Source of the DNA: Nitrospirae bacterium CG1_02_44_142
GTDB taxonomy: Bacteria > Nitrospirota > Thermodesulfovibrionia > Thermodesulfovibrionales > UBA1546
Length of the DNA stretch: 16,308 nt
NCBI GenBank assembly: GCA_001871685.1
Contig: MNVK01000136.1
Location: forward strand, 1-16,308
Reading direction: 5' to 3'
Position 1 is the first letter of the stretch, and every line of letters starts with the position of its first letter. A program made the position numbers and the translations under genes. The notes under the pieces are model-generated. The model was not told where the DNA came from and searched no databases. It saw only the letters and a list, made by a program, of their open reading frames with translations. Positions 13,757 to 16,308 of the stretch are shown piece by piece.

Positions 13757-13921
13757 TCATTCCACCTTTTCAATATAATTCTTCCCCACGTTGAAAATCT
13801 GCACATTATTAATCAATTCCTGAAAATCCATATTTTCAACAATCTCCATAGCATTTTCTTCACTATCAGCCTTAACTTCAAGATGTCCTGCTAATTCAAA
13901 GTCTACAATAAATTTTGGCAT
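13757..13921 (-). CDS. Small unknown protein, 54 residues
   Basis: A frame of 54 codons starts at ATG 13921 with a strong GGAGGT 9 nt upstream: MPKFIVDFELAGHLEVKADS, then EENAMEIVENMDFQELINNV, ending QIFNVGKNYIEKVE. The pattern of two strands, helix, then strand and the repeated acidic helix positions look like a real small alpha/beta protein. I know similar short 'FIVDFE.WGHLEVEA' proteins only as hypotheticals. It is the last gene of the restriction-modification island, 28 nt after the broken restriction-enzyme frame, and it shares that strand. Confidence 0.75.
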   Translation of the reverse strand: MPKFIVDFELAGHLEVKADSEENAMEIVENMDFQELINNVQIFNVGKNYIEKVE

Positions 13922-13949
13922 AGAATTAGACCTCCACCATATCCTTCAT

Positions 13950-14315
13950 TTAAGTTAATTTGTAGCGTCCTTTACTTAAGAACTCGATATAGCCCTTGTC
14001 TCTTAATATTTGCAACTGCTGACGAATTTTCGGGCGGATGAATCCGGGATATGTCCTCTGTTAGACCTTTTTTGTAGGCAATCCTAACCACGCCAAAGGA
14101 AGCTCATTAAATTTATAGTGGCAATTAACGCTATGAATATAATCCAACACATCTTTGTATTCAGGCTTTTTAAACCAATTATTTAACACATAGACATACT
14201 CTACTTTGATACCAAGCGACGATACGAGTTTTAAATACTGTTTGCGCTTGAAATCGCATGTTTGCAACTTTTCGTCAACCGATCCTGCAACCTGCTGATA
14301 TTTGACTTCAATGCT
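13950..14315 (-). pseudogene. Broken restriction endonuclease remnant (catalytic piece plus winged-helix end)
   Basis: One frame is open from 14315 and reads IEVKYQQVAGSVDEKLQ, an E-V-K strand typical of the PD-(D/E)XK nuclease core. A helical region follows, then VEYVYVLNNWF and FNELPLAWLGLP, a common end of such catalytic domains. TAA interrupts at 14063-14061. In the same frame the DNA continues as TYPGFIRPKIRQQLQILRDK then GYIEFLSKGRYKLT and a final TAA (13952-13950). That piece resembles the C-terminal winged helix of DpnI/Dam-replacing type enzymes, but the first half of the domain is missing. The N-terminus with its catalytic Asp is absent: a TGA lies just before the fragment. So it is truncated, internally deleted and interrupted. 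It might also be two unrelated remnants that happen to share a frame. Confidence 0.65.
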
Positions 14316-14538
14316 TCATTTCATTTAAGGCTCTATAGAGCAATTTTGATAGCTTCTTCCTTTCACTAACCACATCCATACAGTATGCATGCCCATAAAC
14401 CTCAATATGTTTTTCAAATACTTTTGTTAATTCTTCAGGATAACAATTATTTTTTGTCTCAGGGTATTTTTTCTTGAACATAATAATATTGCTTATTAGC
14501 TCTTCCGATATTTTTTTGAAATAAGGTTTAAATAACAT
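14308..14538 (-). CDS. Small unknown protein of the restriction island
   Basis: Not recognised. The 76-residue, lysine-rich, mostly helical product begins MLFKPYFKKISEELISNIIM and ends LLYRALNEMKH. GGGAG lies 8 nt before the ATG, and the gene starts 13 nt after the stop of the HARE-HTH gene, so it looks like a translated member of that operon. Its end overlaps the restriction-enzyme remnant in another phase. It could be a whole small gene, or the front part of a protein whose tail was lost when the remnant was joined to it. Confidence 0.6.
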   Translation of the reverse strand: MLFKPYFKKISEELISNIIMFKKKYPETKNNCYPEELTKVFEKHIEVYGHAYCMDVVSERKKLSKLLYRALNEMKH

Positions 14539-14551
14539 TTACACTCCCTTT

Positions 14552-15286
14552 CTACAATCTAAGTCTTGATTCTATACTTATGAGTTCGCTTGTTTTTGAA
14601 TGTAATTCGGCCACATTATCGTAGCTCCAAAAACCAACCCTTTTGCTGATAGGGTTAAATACCTGAGACGACAATTTTGCCTGAAATTCCCTCCTTCTGA
14701 CCTCATCTGCGACTATGCAGAAGTTGGCATAAAAGTCCTGAAGCTCACCAAACTTACGTAAGGAGTTATGAATATCTGTGGAATGTTCGATTTCAAAAAA
14801 ACTTACAGGCATGTTTCTCTCGTTAAACCACATCACATCAATAGTTCGCGCTGTACGAACTATCTCATCATAGCTAAACTTATATATATCGGAAACCGTT
14901 ACAACCTCAGAAAGTTTTTTGCCAAGATAAAGCTTGTTTTTATCCTGATTGGGGACAAATGTTTTATACTTCTTTAAGTTTCCTATTTCTACGAGTAACC
15001 CTTGATAATAGCTGTGAGAGTATTCTTCCTCTTTTGCCTTTGGCTGGCTTTTAACCGGAAGAATTTCAGGTGGTAACTTGTCTTTATAGGATTTCAATGC
15101 CCACAAGCCTGGGCGTATCTTAAAGAAAAAACGCTCATCCTGAACAATACGGCGGATACTTGCAAATGGGGTTTTAGTATTCCAAACGCAAGCTTTAATT
15201 TTTAGTACCTCTTGATTTAAAAAGCCAAGGGTGGCATAACCACCATTGGCTTCCATAACCCTTATAACCGCTTCATACTGCTTCAT
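14552..15286 (-). CDS. HARE-HTH domain protein, predicted restriction nuclease
   Basis: The 244-residue protein has an N-terminal HARE-HTH domain (1-66: MKQYEAVIRVMEANGGYATL through TPFASIRRIV, FFKIRPGLWALK). This winged helix is named for its occurrence in restriction endonucleases and chromatin proteins and is thought to read modified DNA. A linker rich in Lys and Glu (70-90) leads to a second domain with RTARTIDVMWF (D150) and FFEIEHSTDIHNSLRKF (E165, E167, H168). I take this second domain as a nuclease-type active site, although no classical D...ExK triad is clear. It lies 12 nt after the truncated methyltransferase and lacks a good ribosome site, so it may depend on coupling. The frame is intact. 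Confidence 0.7.
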   Translation of the reverse strand: MKQYEAVIRVMEANGGYATLGFLNQEVLKIKACVWNTKTPFASIRRIVQDERFFFKIRPGLWALKSYKDKLPPEILPVKSQPKAKEEEYSHSYYQGLLVEIGNLKKYKTFVPNQDKNKLYLGKKLSEVVTVSDIYKFSYDEIVRTARTIDVMWFNERNMPVSFFEIEHSTDIHNSLRKFGELQDFYANFCIVADEVRRREFQAKLSSQVFNPISKRVGFWSYDNVAELHSKTSELISIESRLRL

Positions 15287-15298
15287 TTCAAAACTATT

Positions 15299-15649
15299 TT
15301 AACAGAATAGAGGCAGTTTATGTAATTTGTCTTTGTTGAGAGACACCATTTTCCCTGCATGGCAACTAATACCTCCATTGGAGAGAAAATAAGGAGGATC
15401 GGCAAATATCATGTCAACGCTGTTCTCCCTTGCCCTATTAAGGATTTCAATGCAATTGCCTCTTAGAAGCCTTACTGAGAGATTAGGGTTGTCATAGTAG
15501 ACATCGAAATACTTCTTGCCATTATTACCATAAGAGGCTGTTTCTTCAGAAATGTAGAAATTGAGCGAATTCTCTGAAAAGGAATAGGCTTTTGTCTTTT
15601 TTTCAGTTTTCGTCTTGGGCTTTGGCTTATTATTTGTTCTTTTTGGCAT
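15299..15649 (-). pseudogene. DNA adenine methyltransferase, N-terminal fragment only
   Basis: 116 residues from ATG 15649 (MPKRTNNKPKPK). A GTG at 15670 in the same frame is possible, but GGA precedes the ATG. The piece contains the motif-IV block SVDMIFADPPYFLSNGGISC then HAGKMVSLNK, as in beta-order N6-adenine methyltransferases where the catalytic DPPY comes before the SAM site. After LNKDKLHK the family similarity ends (LPLFC, stop). The rest of the enzyme, about 180 residues including the FxGxG SAM-binding motif, is missing, so it cannot methylate. The start overlaps the end of the controller gene by 20 nt, the normal C-then-M or C-then-R coupling. A deletion seems to have removed the 3' half and brought in the next gene. 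Confidence 0.85.
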
Positions 15650-15860
15650 TGATTCCAACAAACAAATCACAAATTTTTATATTTAAGGCGTCTGCTAACT
15701 TCTTAATATTCTTAAGAGAGATATTTCTTGCTCCACGCTCAACACTTCCTATGTAAGTCCAGTGCAAACCACTGAATTCCGCCAGTTTTTCGCGTGACAG
15801 TTTTTGTTTGTTACGTATTTTCTTTAGGTTCTCGCCGAATTTTTTCTGAATGCTGTCCAT
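15630..15860 (-). CDS. Restriction-modification controller (C) protein, XRE family
   Basis: A 76-residue single-domain helix-turn-helix protein: KFGENLKKIRNKQKLSREKL, then AEFSGLHWTYIGSVERGARN, ISLKNIKKLADALNI. The recognition segment with TYIGSVERG.RNISL is the hallmark of type II controller proteins, which dimerise on C-boxes and delay then boost restriction-gene expression. A matching C-box lies upstream at 15888-15913. No Shine-Dalgarno is visible, and AT-rich -10-like sequence lies 10-13 nt before the ATG, consistent with the leaderless C transcripts known from some systems. The gene is intact although its methyltransferase partner is broken. Confidence 0.88.
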   Translation of the reverse strand: MDSIQKKFGENLKKIRNKQKLSREKLAEFSGLHWTYIGSVERGARNISLKNIKKLADALNIKICDLFVGINAKKNK

Positions 15861-15887
15861 GTCAATGATCTATTTAATACGATCTAT

Positions 15888-15913
15888 GCTTTTACGTCCA
15901 TAGACTATGAGTC
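15888..15913. promoter_or_regulatory. C-box operator upstream of the controller gene
   Basis: On the minus strand GACT-CAT-AGTC (15913-15903) is a perfect symmetric half-operator. After a 4-nt spacer, GACG-TAA-AAGC (15898-15888) is a weaker copy. This matches the known GACTnnnAGTC pair layout of C-protein operators, with the strong site distal and the weak one proximal to the gene. It also lies between the divergent controller gene and the plus-strand fragment at 15932. Confidence 0.8.
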
Positions 15914-15931
15914 TCATTTGGAACCTATAAA

Positions 15932-16087
15932 ATGGAACGGTTTCTAAAGGCAGGGTTTGCGCTGAGGGAGGACATCATCAAAGTCCAGCACAATTGCCAT
16001 GCAACCGGTTTCTGGAAGAAAAAATCGCAAGAGTACAATTTTCTCCTGATAATGCATAAGCATCTGTTTGTGTTTCAGAAAAAATAG
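15932..16087 (+). pseudogene. C-terminal fragment of a DNA methyltransferase (TRM11/N4-type tail)
   Basis: 51 codons from an ATG at 15932 read MERFLKAGFALREDIIKVQH then NCHATGFWKKKSQEYNFLLI and MHKHLFVFQKK. The pattern QHNC.ATGFW...S..YNFLLI.H..LFVF is the extreme C-terminus of a family of DNA methylases with a TRM11/N6_N4_Mtase-type fold. Catalytic and SAM motifs are absent, there is no ribosome site, and an in-frame TGA lies upstream, so it is a 5'-truncated remnant. It points away from the restriction island and is not the missing end of the fragment at 15299-15649, whose family ends differently. Confidence 0.75.
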
Positions 16088-16101
16088 CGCGGCCGCCGTT
16101 T

Positions 16102-16112
16102 CGCCTCAGGCG
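16102..16112. repeat. Short palindrome CGCCT-C-AGGCG
   Basis: The third copy in the window of the CGCCTNAGGCG core, here intergenic between the methyltransferase remnant and the zinc-ribbon gene. The remaining 16088-16160 shows no other recognisable feature. Confidence 0.4.
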
Positions 16113-16166
16113 GATTATCGGGACGAGAATGAGCAATAGTTAGCCATATCCTGTCTGATAGTTAAA

Positions 16167-16182
16167 TGATATAATTAAACAA
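16167..16182 (+). promoter_or_regulatory. Extended -10 promoter, leaderless spacing
   Basis: TG-A-TATAAT (16167-16175) is followed by 7 nt and then the ATG at 16183, putting the start site at about 16182. No ribosome site is present and the -35 is poor. Confidence 0.6.
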
Positions 16183-16308
16183 ATGGAACTGTGTCCCGTA
16201 TGCCAAGAACAGACGGACAAGTGTGTGTGCTGTCCTGAATGTGGGCATGTCTGCCTCCTGGACATGGGGGAGCTATACTGTCCTGTGTGCAAGCCCGAGC
16301 CGAAAGAG
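16183..16308 (+). CDS. Cysteine-rich zinc-ribbon protein (3' end beyond window)
   Basis: 42 codons are visible: MELCPVCQEQTDKCVCCPEC, then GHVCLLDMGELYCPVCKPEP. Four CPxC/CxxC knuckles (C4/C7, C14 or C16-C17/C20, C25, C33/C36) indicate one or two zinc ribbons, a fold often used for nucleic-acid or protein contacts. No family can be named from this piece. The gene continues off the right edge. A near-perfect extended -10 sits just upstream, with no Shine-Dalgarno, so the mRNA is probably leaderless. Confidence 0.65.
   Translation, partial: MELCPVCQEQTDKCVCCPECGHVCLLDMGELYCPVCKPEPKE

Noticed and set aside
13691..13894. 67-codon plus-strand frame
   Set aside because: It is antisense to the 54-residue gene at 13757-13921, which has a strong ribosome site and better composition.
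13922..16087. CRISPR array or transposase in the AT-rich island
   Set aside because: I found no direct-repeat spacing, no transposase-like frame and no terminal inverted repeats framing the island.
1..16308. tRNA or rRNA genes
   Set aside because: No GGTTCRANNC T-loop with matching acceptor stem and no rRNA-like conserved stretch was seen on either strand by eye.

Overview
The window looks like chromosomal DNA of a Gram-negative bacterium. YidC has the large periplasmic domain typical of diderms, and the gene set and repeat style would fit a Nitrospirota-like (Thermodesulfovibrionia-type) or deltaproteobacterial genome. That placement is an inference from general look, not a search result.

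Positions 1-9600 are mostly housekeeping genes on the minus strand. In transcription order these are smc, rpmH (L34, 46 codons, easily missed), yidD, yidC and mnmE (cut by the left edge). Further right are a TPR membrane-anchored protein, an ACT-domain threonine dehydratase (ilvA) and, on the plus strand, a DUF486 membrane protein. rpmH, yidD, yidC and mnmE form the classic block, but rnpA is missing from its usual place between rpmH and yidD, and there is no jag between yidC and mnmE. The ilvA coding sequence carries a 48-bp near-perfect palindrome, read in frame as 16 extra residues.

Positions 9600-13330 hold a radical SAM DNA-repair-linked protein with a helix-hairpin-helix tail, then a divergent hicA-hicB toxin-antitoxin pair and a small gene that appears frameshifted in an A6 run. 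Next come an unrecognised 172-residue protein that runs into a 3' fragment of a Cys/Met-metabolism PLP enzyme, a PNPOx-like flavin protein and a small helical protein. A cold-shock protein gene on the minus strand has a leader of about 110 nt containing a terminator-like hairpin.

Positions 13750-16090 are an AT-rich, partly decayed restriction-modification island. It contains a C-box operator, a controller (C) protein, an N-terminal fragment of a beta-type adenine methyltransferase, an intact gene with a HARE-HTH domain and a predicted nuclease domain, a small unknown gene, a broken restriction-enzyme remnant with a winged-helix end, and a 54-residue gene. A C-terminal fragment of another DNA methyltransferase lies on the opposite strand. 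The right edge holds the start of a cysteine-rich zinc-ribbon protein.

A recurring feature is a good (often extended) -10 box placed 6-9 nt before the start codon with no Shine-Dalgarno sequence (mnmE, ilvA, hicA, the zinc-ribbon gene). This suggests frequent leaderless mRNAs. Short palindromic repeats also recur, several of them inside coding sequences.
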